Below are positions 17,707 to 25,563 of a stretch of DNA of 37,570 bases, piece after piece. The notes under the pieces are model-generated. The model was given only the letters and a program-made list of their open reading frames with translations. It did not search any database and had not been told where the DNA came from. Numbering within the stretch: the stretch's first letter is position 1; each line of letters begins with the position of its first letter. Source of the stretch: Saprospiraceae bacterium (GTDB taxonomy: Bacteria; Bacteroidota; Bacteroidia; Chitinophagales; Saprospiraceae); assembly GCA_028285085.1 (NCBI GenBank), contig JANQQI010000107.1:1-37570 (forward strand), in the 5' to 3' direction. A program made the position numbers and the translations under genes.

Positions 17707-18724
17707 AAAAGAAGAGTTCCCAGGGGTTTCAAGTTTTTGTAAATATCAAAACCAGTTATTTGCGGTCACTAATAATAAGGTGATTAATCTGACTAAAGAT
17801 CAAATAGTCAAGGAATTTGAAAACCCCGTGGGATCTATTGTTTATAATGAAAAAGCATTATTTATTTCTGATTGGTACCGAAATGCTTTTATGGTAATTG
17901 ATGATACTGTTACATCTTTGCCTAACCCTGCAGTCGTAGGGTATGGAAAATATTACCTGGAAGGCTTGGCGAATAAGGAAGGAACTATTCTCAAATCTAT
18001 TGAGGGGGAATCGCTATGGAGGTCGGAATTATTGATACCGTCTAATGCTATAATTCAAGATGGGAAGGTTCTTTTCTTAAACGCTAAAATCAGAAAAAAT
18101 AAAAGTATTACATGTGTAAGTTTTAGAACTGGGGAAATAATCTGGGAAAACTTCTTGAATAGCCTGATAGAGTTGAAAGGACATAATGGGAAATTTGGTA
18201 GTGTGATAGGAATTAGTGATTCCTTGGTTTACCTTGCTTTAAGAGATCCTGTTCAGATAATTACACTTAGCCTTGAAAGTGGGGAATGGGTTTCTGCTAT
18301 TCCTGATCGCTTTATCTCAGCGTTTTTAAACAGTGGATTGGATGTGGAAAACTTTAAATTGTTGAGTGAAAGTAGACTTTTAATTCATCCATATCTGGAA
18401 TTTGATTTAGAAAAGGAACAAATAATAGATAGAACGACAACAATAAAAGCATCAAATAAATATGTTCCCAGTATTTTCTCTTTCCTTGTATCAGAAAACT
18501 ACATTTGGTATGGTGATCAAAATGAAAACCAAGTGATTGATGAGGCTTCAATATGTCATTTAAATTGTCTGGATAGACGAAAAGGAGAAATTGTCTACAC
18601 AGAATTAATAAATGATAAACATCCAGAGGCTGGAATTAAACAAATTTATCATGATCATCAAAATTTGATAGTGCTTGACTCAATGGGAATATTAGGCGTC
18701 TATGATCTAGAAGATAGAAATTAA
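17696..18724 (+). CDS. Cytosolic beta-propeller-like protein, candidate immunity protein
   Basis: A 342-residue protein from the ATG at 17696; a TTG at 17690 would add two residues. It overlaps the upstream toxin-like gene by 11 nt, so the two are translationally coupled. Unlike its two upstream neighbours it has no signal peptide or membrane segment and should stay in the cytosol. The sequence is made of repeated beta-hairpin units of the type CVSFRTGEIIWE (about 120-135) and ITLSLESGEWVSAI, a PQQ/WD-like propeller appearance without strict motifs. The 3' end (HDHQNLIVLDSMGILGVYDL) closes the same pattern. By position I infer an immunity protein for the putative nuclease; a propeller immunity protein would be unusual. 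The gene is AT-rich like the rest of the cluster and ends 17 nt before a convergent gene, with no visible terminator. Confidence 0.6.
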   Translation: MLIKKEEFPGVSSFCKYQNQLFAVTNNKVINLTKDQIVKEFENPVGSIVYNEKALFISDWYRNAFMVIDDTVTSLPNPAVVGYGKYYLEGLANKEGTILKSIEGESLWRSELLIPSNAIIQDGKVLFLNAKIRKNKSITCVSFRTGEIIWENFLNSLIELKGHNGKFGSVIGISDSLVYLALRDPVQIITLSLESGEWVSAIPDRFISAFLNSGLDVENFKLLSESRLLIHPYLEFDLEKEQIIDRTTTIKASNKYVPSIFSFLVSENYIWYGDQNENQVIDEASICHLNCLDRRKGEIVYTELINDKHPEAGIKQIYHDHQNLIVLDSMGILGVYDLEDRN

Positions 18725-18741
18725 TCGCTCTACGTTCTCTC

Positions 18742-19257
18742 TTACCAATCCACCTCTTCCCCCAACCCCCTTTCCAAAAAATGGTGAATAGCATCAATCT
18801 GATCGTGTCCCTTTTTTTGACCAAAAAACGCAACGAGATACAAAGACAAAAAAAGCAATACTAAAAAAGGAACGGACCACATAATTGCCCCGGAGTTCCC
18901 GATGGCTTGGTTGGCGGTGCCAATGATGATCACAATCAAAGTGATGAAGCCAATGATGGCGTAGAAAAAAACAAACATCGTCCACACCGTCGGCTTGGGA
19001 CCATAAATGCCGCGTACGACGGTGGCCGTTTCGCCCTCCTCGAAAGATACCGACAGATAGGGCGACCAGTAGTGCTGCTCTTCAAGTTTGGGATACAGAG
19101 ACATGTAGCCACGACGTACTTTGCCCGCGACTGGGCAATCGTCTAAGCGAAGGGCGGCGCGAAAGCGTTCCGATAAGGTCGCGATCGAGTGCTTGGTGGT
19201 GGTCTCAAAGCGCGGGCGCACCTTGAGTAAGGCAATGTGGTCTTCAGAATGTTGCAC
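18742..19257 (-). CDS. Hypothetical protein with two C-terminal membrane segments
   Basis: A 171-residue protein I do not recognise. Residues 1-88 are soluble and mildly basic (an FRAALRLDDCPVAGKVRRGY stretch), and two membrane segments follow at about 91-113 and 125-145, with a short charged tail that includes FFGQKKGHDQ and ends EEVDW. The form suggests an inner-membrane protein with a cytosolic N-domain. It starts 2 nt after the stop of the GCS2-CBS gene on the same strand, so it belongs to that operon and may work with it. Its end lies 17 nt from the convergent toxin-cluster end. Confidence 0.75.
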   Translation of the reverse strand: MQHSEDHIALLKVRPRFETTTKHSIATLSERFRAALRLDDCPVAGKVRRGYMSLYPKLEEQHYWSPYLSVSFEEGETATVVRGIYGPKPTVWTMFVFFYAIIGFITLIVIIIGTANQAIGNSGAIMWSVPFLVLLFLSLYLVAFFGQKKGHDQIDAIHHFLERGLGEEVDW

Positions 19258-19259
19258 AA

Positions 19260-21164
19260 CTAGGGGTTAAGGTGAGGAGATAGTTGATCCGCGCGATAAC
19301 CCGCCCGGATGAGGTCTTGCAAAGTGATCACTCCCACAACTTTTTGGTCGCGAATCACTGGTAAGCCCGCCAACTGATGATTTTGTAAAATTTGGATCAA
19401 TTCGTCGATCTTCAATTGCTCATCGGCGGTGATGACCTCCTTTTTCATGATTTCCGATACGTACTTCAGCTCGGAGTGGTTGGCCGCCCGCATGAGCATG
19501 CCATCGGTGAGGATGCCGACCAATTCGCCTTGGTAATTTTCTACTGGTAAGTGGTGGATATTGTTCCATTCCAGGATATGGCGGGCTAATTCAATACTCG
19601 CCGCCTCATTGATGGTATACACATCGGTGCTCATCAGGTGGTGGACGGAGAGTTCAACTTCTTTTTGGTTAATCTTCGTCACCATGCGGCCAGCCGTTTC
19701 TATTCGCCATTCGTGTACGGGAACATTGGCCGTCTGATATTCCAGGCTTTGCGCAATCAGCTCTTGTCGAGCAATCGCCGGGCTATATTTCGCGCTGTTT
19801 TTACGGTAGCTCTGCACCATCCATTCGGCCCCGGTTTGTCCTTTGCGTACGCGCTGCTCGATGATGCCTAGGTATTTTTTTATTTCCGTAGGATCAATCT
19901 GACAAGCTTGTAGGCCTTGCTCGGCCATTGGCAAAAGGGTGTCCAGAATTAAGTTGGTCACGGGAACACTTTTGCCCATCCATTCCATCATGGTCTGTAA
20001 ACCGTAACGAGCGGCTTTGATGAAGTTATTTTTGACCGTTTTAAAATGAATGAACTCCTTTTGCTCCGCCCAGTTCGCTGGGATGGCGTGCATTAAGCCG
20101 ACCCAGAAAGCGAAATTGGCCATCTCATCAATGGCGCTGGGGCCAGCCGGTAAATAGCGGCATTCAATCCGCAAGTGAGGTGTTTTACCCGGGCCGTAGC
20201 ACAGGCGATTCCAAGTGTAAGTGGTGCCGTTGTGTAAACGAATGGCTCGCAGATCAGGAACGTCTCCCGCCTGACGTACGGCTGGGGCATCTTGCAAATC
20301 ATCGGAGGTCAGCAGAAGTGGAAAGCGGATCAATTCATTTTTCCACAAATTGGCGGGTGAATCGTAGAGCCAACCGTTGCCAAAATAAACCCGGGGCTGT
20401 TTTTGCCGAAAATGATTCTTCGAATTCCGCGTATCGAGACTTTGCTTGAAAACGGCGATTCGACTTTCGGCCCATAGCTCGCGGCCGAAGAGCAAGGGCG
20501 AATTGACACAAGCGGCTAAGACCGGACCGGCAATCATTTGCGACCAGTTGAACTTGTCGACGAATTCTGCGGGGCTGATTTGTAAGTGGAGCTGAAAACT
20601 AGTGTTGCAAGCTTCAAATAAAATGGACTCCGTGGAAGCAATTAGATCATCGATCCCTTGCAGATAAATTTCGAAAGAGGCGCCCCGGATATCGTACAAC
20701 ATTTTACTGATCGTTCGATAGCGCGGGATGGGCGTCATGTATTCAAACGCAAGATGGCGGGGCGCAATCGTCGGCAAAATACCCGCCAGCAAAATTTGTG
20801 CATCTCGCTCGGCCGCAATGGCTTTGCCTTTGTCGAGTAGTGCTAATAATTTTTGTTCGGTAGTGGTAAAAGGGGAATTAACGAGCGTTTCAGGATCGAG
20901 ATTGATCTCCAAATTAAAAAGGGCTAACTCATTGGTGTAGTGGCGATCATCAACTTTATCCAGGATATTTAAGGCTGTACGTGCCGGTTGGAAAGCGGCA
21001 TCGACCAGGCAAAGTTCCTGCTCGGCGCCAATTTTGGTAGGTCCGGTTGAGAAGCATTGCGCTTGCCACATCTCTTCGAAAGTTGCAATATCGCGTAGTG
21101 CGTAGCGGTACATACGATGGCGGTCCGCCTGATCGCGGATTGGCCTTACCCGGAAATCGCCCAT
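19260..21164 (-). CDS. GCS2-family carboxylate-amine ligase fused to a CBS domain pair
   Basis: A 634-residue protein. Residues about 35-460 match the glutamate-cysteine ligase family 2 / carboxylate-amine ligase type: a GAEQELCLVD core (47-56), the NLEINLDPETL metal-binding-like motif, FQLHLQISPAEF, and LRIECRYLPAGPS. These enzymes join an amino acid to a carboxylate with ATP. The specific product (gamma-glutamylcysteine or another amide) is uncertain. Residues about 510-625 form two CBS motifs (VHHLMSTDVYTINEAASI and VSEIMKKEVITADEQLKI), which usually bind adenine nucleotides. This suggests allosteric control of the ligase by ATP/AMP status. The gene follows a stand-alone CBS gene by 3 nt, so CBS modules occur twice in one operon. 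The ATG at 21164 fits this spacing. Confidence 0.85.
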   Translation of the reverse strand: MGDFRVRPIRDQADRHRMYRYALRDIATFEEMWQAQCFSTGPTKIGAEQELCLVDAAFQPARTALNILDKVDDRHYTNELALFNLEINLDPETLVNSPFTTTEQKLLALLDKGKAIAAERDAQILLAGILPTIAPRHLAFEYMTPIPRYRTISKMLYDIRGASFEIYLQGIDDLIASTESILFEACNTSFQLHLQISPAEFVDKFNWSQMIAGPVLAACVNSPLLFGRELWAESRIAVFKQSLDTRNSKNHFRQKQPRVYFGNGWLYDSPANLWKNELIRFPLLLTSDDLQDAPAVRQAGDVPDLRAIRLHNGTTYTWNRLCYGPGKTPHLRIECRYLPAGPSAIDEMANFAFWVGLMHAIPANWAEQKEFIHFKTVKNNFIKAARYGLQTMMEWMGKSVPVTNLILDTLLPMAEQGLQACQIDPTEIKKYLGIIEQRVRKGQTGAEWMVQSYRKNSAKYSPAIARQELIAQSLEYQTANVPVHEWRIETAGRMVTKINQKEVELSVHHLMSTDVYTINEAASIELARHILEWNNIHHLPVENYQGELVGILTDGMLMRAANHSELKYVSEIMKKEVITADEQLKIDELIQILQNHQLAGLPVIRDQKVVGVITLQDLIRAGYRADQLSPHLNP

Positions 21165-21167
21165 GAT

Positions 21168-21593
21168 TTAGTTGCTTTTGGTCATGAAATAGGAGATTAA
21201 ATCAATCGGGGTCAAGATACCTACCAAGCGACCTTGTTCGATGACGGGCAGCGCATGGTATTTATTCTGTTTAAACAATCGATAAGCTGTATCTAAATCG
21301 TCAGAAGCTCTGATACATTGGACATCCTTAGTCATCACATTTTTGACCATGGTACTTTCATACAAAGCCTGATTGTAGGCTTCTATGTCAGGGTTGCGGA
21401 AAAGGGTCATGCCGTGTTTGATTCGTTCAAAATCCAGAGAACTGATAATGCCACATAAGCATTCACCGTCCACAACAGGAATATGATGGATGTTTTTGGT
21501 GGTGAAAATTTGAGCCACCTGACTCATAGTCGCATCAACTGGTACGGTCCACAACTGAGTGGTCATGACGTTTTTAATCGATGTAAGGGGCAT
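21168..21593 (-). CDS. Stand-alone CBS domain pair protein
   Basis: A 141-residue protein made of two CBS motifs: IKNVMTTQLWTVPVDATMSQ with IHHIPVVDGECLCGIISSLD, then VKNVMTKDVQCIRASDDL with YHALPVIEQGRLVGILTPID. CBS pairs (Bateman modules) sense adenosine nucleotides. It is upstream of, and 3 nt from, the GCS2-CBS ligase and is therefore probably its regulator or a nucleotide-sensing partner forming a heteromeric CBS disc. No catalytic or DNA-binding domain is present. A perfect 14-bp palindrome lies 86 nt before the start. Confidence 0.88.
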   Translation of the reverse strand: MPLTSIKNVMTTQLWTVPVDATMSQVAQIFTTKNIHHIPVVDGECLCGIISSLDFERIKHGMTLFRNPDIEAYNQALYESTMVKNVMTKDVQCIRASDDLDTAYRLFKQNKYHALPVIEQGRLVGILTPIDLISYFMTKSN

Positions 21594-21678
21594 AAAGATG
21601 TGAGTGAAATTGATGAAATAAGTACTCTAAGTTACTTATCGTCAAGTCCGTAAAGGATGAGGATCGTCATTGCCCTGA

Positions 21679-21692
21679 GTGACAATTGTCAC
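21679..21692. promoter_or_regulatory. Perfect 14-bp palindrome before the CBS operon
   Basis: GTGACAATTGTCAC reads the same on both strands. It lies in the 153-nt gap between the CotH gene and the CBS gene, 86 nt before the CBS start. A symmetric operator for a dimeric regulator is a reasonable guess. The TTGACA-type half sites at 27083-27099 are only loosely alike. Confidence 0.4.
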
Positions 21693-21746
21693 CCCAATAA
21701 TATATTGGAAAAGAAAAATAGTTGGGGATGAGAAGAATAACCGATC

Positions 21747-24700
21747 TTATTTAATCACGATACGACGTGAGATGTCCTCACCCTCCCAGTTGATATTGAC
21801 AACATAAACGCCACTGGCGAGTGAACGGACATCAATCGCATGCTCTTGTAAGCCATATCCAATTTGAACGGTTTCGACTTGGGCGATTTGACCTAATGCA
21901 TTAAAGATATAGATGTCTAATGATTGGGGATTTAATGATTTAGTTTTCAGGAATAAGGTTTCGGAAGTAGGAATAGGGTAGAGTTCAAAAAAGGTGCTTG
22001 AATCAATTGGTAATACACTTGTCGTGCCTTCTTCTACAAAAATTGGGGTTAGGATTTGATTACTGTTTGATTGGAAATTGATAGTCGCATTGGTGTCACC
22101 CGTTTCTTCCCAGCGCACAAAAGTGTAACCGGGATCGGGAATGGCTTTTATCTGTATCGGAATATTTCGAAAATACTCTCCACTGTATTGAAAAGGGATC
22201 GACATGTCATTGTCGTGGAGAACAACTTTTCCCGGCGTACTGGCGTCGTAATTAATCTGAAGATTGAAACGGCCGGAATAACCAAAATGATTTTGGTAGT
22301 GATCCAGAAAATGGACCAGACGTTGATTAAAAAAGAATTTAAAATCTGCCAGATGACTTTGCCAAGCTGGGATACTACCGCTAACTGGTGTTTCGTCCCA
22401 GAGGTACCAGTCCTCCGGAGCATCTTCGAAATTAGCAATCGTTGCCGGCATCTCACCCGCAATGCGATTAGCTAAGCTGTCTACGAAAAAGGTAGCGCGC
22501 TCCGGTGCGAATAGTACTTGTCCAAAGGTGCAACTGCGCTGTACAAACTCATGAGCAAAGTCTGTATTGTCCAATAGCTTTCGTAAGAATAAGGTGCTTT
22601 CCGGCCCGTTTGGCCAGCCGGGCCCGTCGGTAGCGGTAGCATGCTCAATCGCATTAAAATAGATGGTCGAAGGTGTCCACTGGGCGTATCCAGAACTCAG
22701 GTCAGTATCAAAAAGCATCCAGCGCCAGCGGCCATTGTTTTGGTGGCGCCATACGGCTACGTTATTGGCTGGCCAATCAAAATTGGCGATGTAAATTTGA
22801 GCAATGTGATAATTCATGAATTCATTCACATCAATTTTATCATTCACATAATCCATATTAGCCGCATTGGCCAGAGAATTATCACTGATGAAATCTGTCA
22901 ATTCAAACCAAGCCTCGGGATCGCCTTCTTTGATATCCGGGAAGCCGTAGGGATTTTTAAATAAATCGATACTATCCTGGTCCACACCATGATGTGATTC
23001 TAGGTAGTGCTTGCTGAAAAATTCCCGCATCCCGTAATAGCCGAAATAGTCTCCATTAAGATAGAACGCAACGGGGGCGTAGGCCATGAGATCAATGTCG
23101 ACCGTATTGTACAAAAGGCTTTGAATGACCGCGTCACGAATCATCGTAACCCCGACATCATTCCCGCTAGCGCGCAGCTTGAATCGCTTGAAACTGCCAA
23201 TGCCCAGATCTTGAAAAAGGGGATAGTTGATCTGTGAATCACCGTACTCGTTACCGCGAAGAAAGAAATTGAATCCTTTCATGGAAAATCCTCGGGAACA
23301 ACCGCCGCCGATCTTCATGCCGGCATTGAGTTGAAAAGCTTTATCGCCATCCGCTTCGAAATAGCGAAGTCCTATTGGTCGTTCCCAATCTTGATTCCAA
23401 TTGCGTGGATCAGCCGAACAATAACCGGGAATGCCATTGACGCCAGAAATGTACATGCCGGTTTCTTCATCCCATAAATATTTGGGATCGATCGTGACTT
23501 GAACGACGGGAAGATCATGATTGGCATTGAGCAGATAAAAAGCTTCTGCTTTCGGTCCGGCCGCGAAACCGGGGCGGAAAGCTGCGGCGCGAATCAGCCG
23601 GGTTTGGTTGACCGTTAACGGAGCGGTGTAGAGGGCAGAATTTAGCGCCGGTGGGCTACCGTCCAACGTGTAGCGGATATCTGCCAAGGGATCGCTGCAG
23701 CTGATCGTCACTGGAAAACTACTATCGTAATAGCCATCTGCAACCGAAAAATTGACCGTGGCGTCGAGGTATAACCCATTACCATTATTGGAAGCTAAAG
23801 GACTGTACTCGCCGAAAAAGACCCAGTTGTCGGTCCCGTCGAGCTGGCGTCCGTAGCTGATGTTTTCCGGGACTTGCGGAAAGTCAATCGCGTCCAAAAG
23901 GACTAATTCACCGTTCTGCTCCTGAGATAAAAGCAGGCTTTCGCCACTACTACTGATTTTGAAAGGGGCGTGTAGCATCCCCTGTTCTGGATCGTCATCC
24001 AGCCAAATGACCTGAAATCCGTAAGCCGGGATCGTAGCTGGACCGCCAATCTGCCATTTCGTTGGATTATCGGGATCGTCGGACAAGTAAAGCCCATCAA
24101 TCAAGACCGCGTTAGCATTATTATTATACAATTCTACCCAATCGTCAAACTCATTATATTCATCGGCCACAACTGTATTGGCGGCCATCAATTCGTTCAG
24201 ATAAATTTGCTCTAGTGGCCCCTGTTGTACCGTTTCGGAGAATTCAATCATCAGACTTGGCGCCAACTCAATATCACCATCGTAGCTATGAGCGGTTCGT
24301 TGACCATTCCCTTCGATAATAAAATTTAGCGCGTTGCCACTCTGCCACTCCGCTAAACCAATAATACTTTGGACAATATTAGAAAGATCGGGACTGCGTT
24401 GATCAATAGACGATTCATCGGCCTCCCACCAGTTTGCGGGGGACCAATTGACCGAAACACTACTGAGGGTACGATCGCTCACATTGAAAGGAATCGTATT
24501 GAAGGATTCAGGATCACCGGATGCTTCCCCGTAGATATTTAAATTACAGGCACCGATGGAAATTTCGTCTGTTCCAAATTGCAGGTAGGCGGAAGTAATG
24601 GTTGCGCCCGGAGGAATATTGATGTTCCGAAAATGCAGACCAATCGTTTGGGCACCACCGTAGGCGGGATCGTTTGCCAGTTCAAGATCAGTGGAGTTAA

Positions 24701-24863
24701 TATAAACCTCTCCGTCGTTTAATTCCTCAACATCATCAATACTCCCTTGGATAGACCTACTCAGTTGCGTGACCAAAGTTGTATCCTGAGCGGATATAGT
24801 TGTTCCATACCATGAGAGGATGCCTAAGCAAAAAATGGCTTTCTTAAACATAAATCTTATCAT
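21747..24863 (-). CDS. CotH-family protein with LTD, chitobiase-like and T9SS sorting domains
   Basis: A 1038-residue secreted protein. After a signal peptide (GILSWYGTTISAQ) come a beta-rich carbohydrate-module-like region (about 30-210: HFRNINIPPGATITSAYLQF), a lamin-tail domain (about 218-325: LNELMAANTVVADEYNEFDDWVELYN), a chitobiase/hexosaminidase C-terminal-like Ig domain (about 366-440: DIRYTLDGSPP), and a CotH kinase-like domain (about 445-830) with FKLRASGNDVG, YGMREFFSKHY and WRWMLFDTDLSSG. An InlB-B-like repeat (GYTFVRWEE) precedes a Por-type sorting tail (LYPIPTSETLFL ... LASGVYVVNI ... RRIVIK). CotH domains in spore-coat proteins are atypical kinases; in Bacteroidota T9SS cargo the substrate is unknown. 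It stands alone with its own promoter region. Confidence 0.9.
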   Translation of the reverse strand: MIRFMFKKAIFCLGILSWYGTTISAQDTTLVTQLSRSIQGSIDDVEELNDGEVYINSTDLELANDPAYGGAQTIGLHFRNINIPPGATITSAYLQFGTDEISIGACNLNIYGEASGDPESFNTIPFNVSDRTLSSVSVNWSPANWWEADESSIDQRSPDLSNIVQSIIGLAEWQSGNALNFIIEGNGQRTAHSYDGDIELAPSLMIEFSETVQQGPLEQIYLNELMAANTVVADEYNEFDDWVELYNNNANAVLIDGLYLSDDPDNPTKWQIGGPATIPAYGFQVIWLDDDPEQGMLHAPFKISSSGESLLLSQEQNGELVLLDAIDFPQVPENISYGRQLDGTDNWVFFGEYSPLASNNGNGLYLDATVNFSVADGYYDSSFPVTISCSDPLADIRYTLDGSPPALNSALYTAPLTVNQTRLIRAAAFRPGFAAGPKAEAFYLLNANHDLPVVQVTIDPKYLWDEETGMYISGVNGIPGYCSADPRNWNQDWERPIGLRYFEADGDKAFQLNAGMKIGGGCSRGFSMKGFNFFLRGNEYGDSQINYPLFQDLGIGSFKRFKLRASGNDVGVTMIRDAVIQSLLYNTVDIDLMAYAPVAFYLNGDYFGYYGMREFFSKHYLESHHGVDQDSIDLFKNPYGFPDIKEGDPEAWFELTDFISDNSLANAANMDYVNDKIDVNEFMNYHIAQIYIANFDWPANNVAVWRHQNNGRWRWMLFDTDLSSGYAQWTPSTIYFNAIEHATATDGPGWPNGPESTLFLRKLLDNTDFAHEFVQRSCTFGQVLFAPERATFFVDSLANRIAGEMPATIANFEDAPEDWYLWDETPVSGSIPAWQSHLADFKFFFNQRLVHFLDHYQNHFGYSGRFNLQINYDASTPGKVVLHDNDMSIPFQYSGEYFRNIPIQIKAIPDPGYTFVRWEETGDTNATINFQSNSNQILTPIFVEEGTTSVLPIDSSTFFELYPIPTSETLFLKTKSLNPQSLDIYIFNALGQIAQVETVQIGYGLQEHAIDVRSLASGVYVVNINWEGEDISRRIVIK

Positions 24864-25036
24864 AAAGTGCCTCTTCGCCGAATGTTGCTAAGAAGGAAAA
24901 ATGAATTAATGCTCTTTATCGATTGAATAGGGAAGATAAGCCTTTTTGAGCAAGAAATCAGTCCGCTAACAGCTACAGCCCCATTGATGCTAAACGTTCT
25001 CGCTTTTTGCCTTTACCGATTAATACCAATCTTGGT

Positions 25037-25044
25037 TATCTTTG
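25037..25044 (+). promoter_or_regulatory. Candidate -7 element TATCTTTG
   Basis: TATCTTTG fits TAnnTTTG and lies 16 nt before the ATG at 25061, giving a very short leader. No -33 TTG is found at the usual distance; the nearest is about 27 nt upstream. Confidence 0.4.
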
Positions 25045-25060
25045 ACGCTCAATTTTTATC

Positions 25061-25561
25061 ATGCTCGGACAAATCATTGCCATCCTCGTTGTTATTGGAG
25101 CCTTCGTCTGGTTGGGGCGCTTCTTCACGATGATGTCCGAAAAGATGGAGCGGCGCACGCGTAAACAACTCGCTATTTTGGCCAAAAACCTGGGCGCTAC
25201 CTCTCGCCCCGGCACGGTACCTTTGCAAGATAAATCCTGGACACCCCCTGAATTGCACACCGACGAATGGCGAATTTATCTGCGTGAGATTCACTACGGC
25301 ACCACTTGGACGCCTTACACGATTCTGGCGATCCAATTGCCGCCAGCGCTGCATCATAAGCGCTCGCTCAGAAGTGACCTACTGCGTAAGCTGCAAAGGA
25401 CGGACCTAAAATTGTTCCGTGGTGAAATGCAAATCAAAGATCAGGTCATGTATTTTGAAATGCCGATGCTGTTGTACAGCGATAGCCTACGCGAGAATTT
25501 TGAAAGCATTGTACGTTGGTTTCAAGATGAGCTCGCCACGCTTGTGGTAAAAGAGCTATAA
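25061..25561 (+). CDS. Hypothetical protein with N-terminal membrane anchor
   Basis: A 166-residue protein I do not recognise. One N-terminal membrane segment (IIAILVVIGAFVWLGRFF) is followed by a basic stretch (EKMERRTRKQLAILAKNLGA) and a soluble beta/alpha domain of about 110 residues with conserved-looking aromatic strands (DEWRIYLREIHYG, MYFEMPMLLYSD). It probably faces the cytosol or periplasm as an anchored domain. It ends 2 nt from the stop of the convergent 466-residue gene and has its own -7-like element. Confidence 0.75.
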   Translation: MLGQIIAILVVIGAFVWLGRFFTMMSEKMERRTRKQLAILAKNLGATSRPGTVPLQDKSWTPPELHTDEWRIYLREIHYGTTWTPYTILAIQLPPALHHKRSLRSDLLRKLQRTDLKLFRGEMQIKDQVMYFEMPMLLYSDSLRENFESIVRWFQDELATLVVKEL

Positions 25562-25563
25562 AA

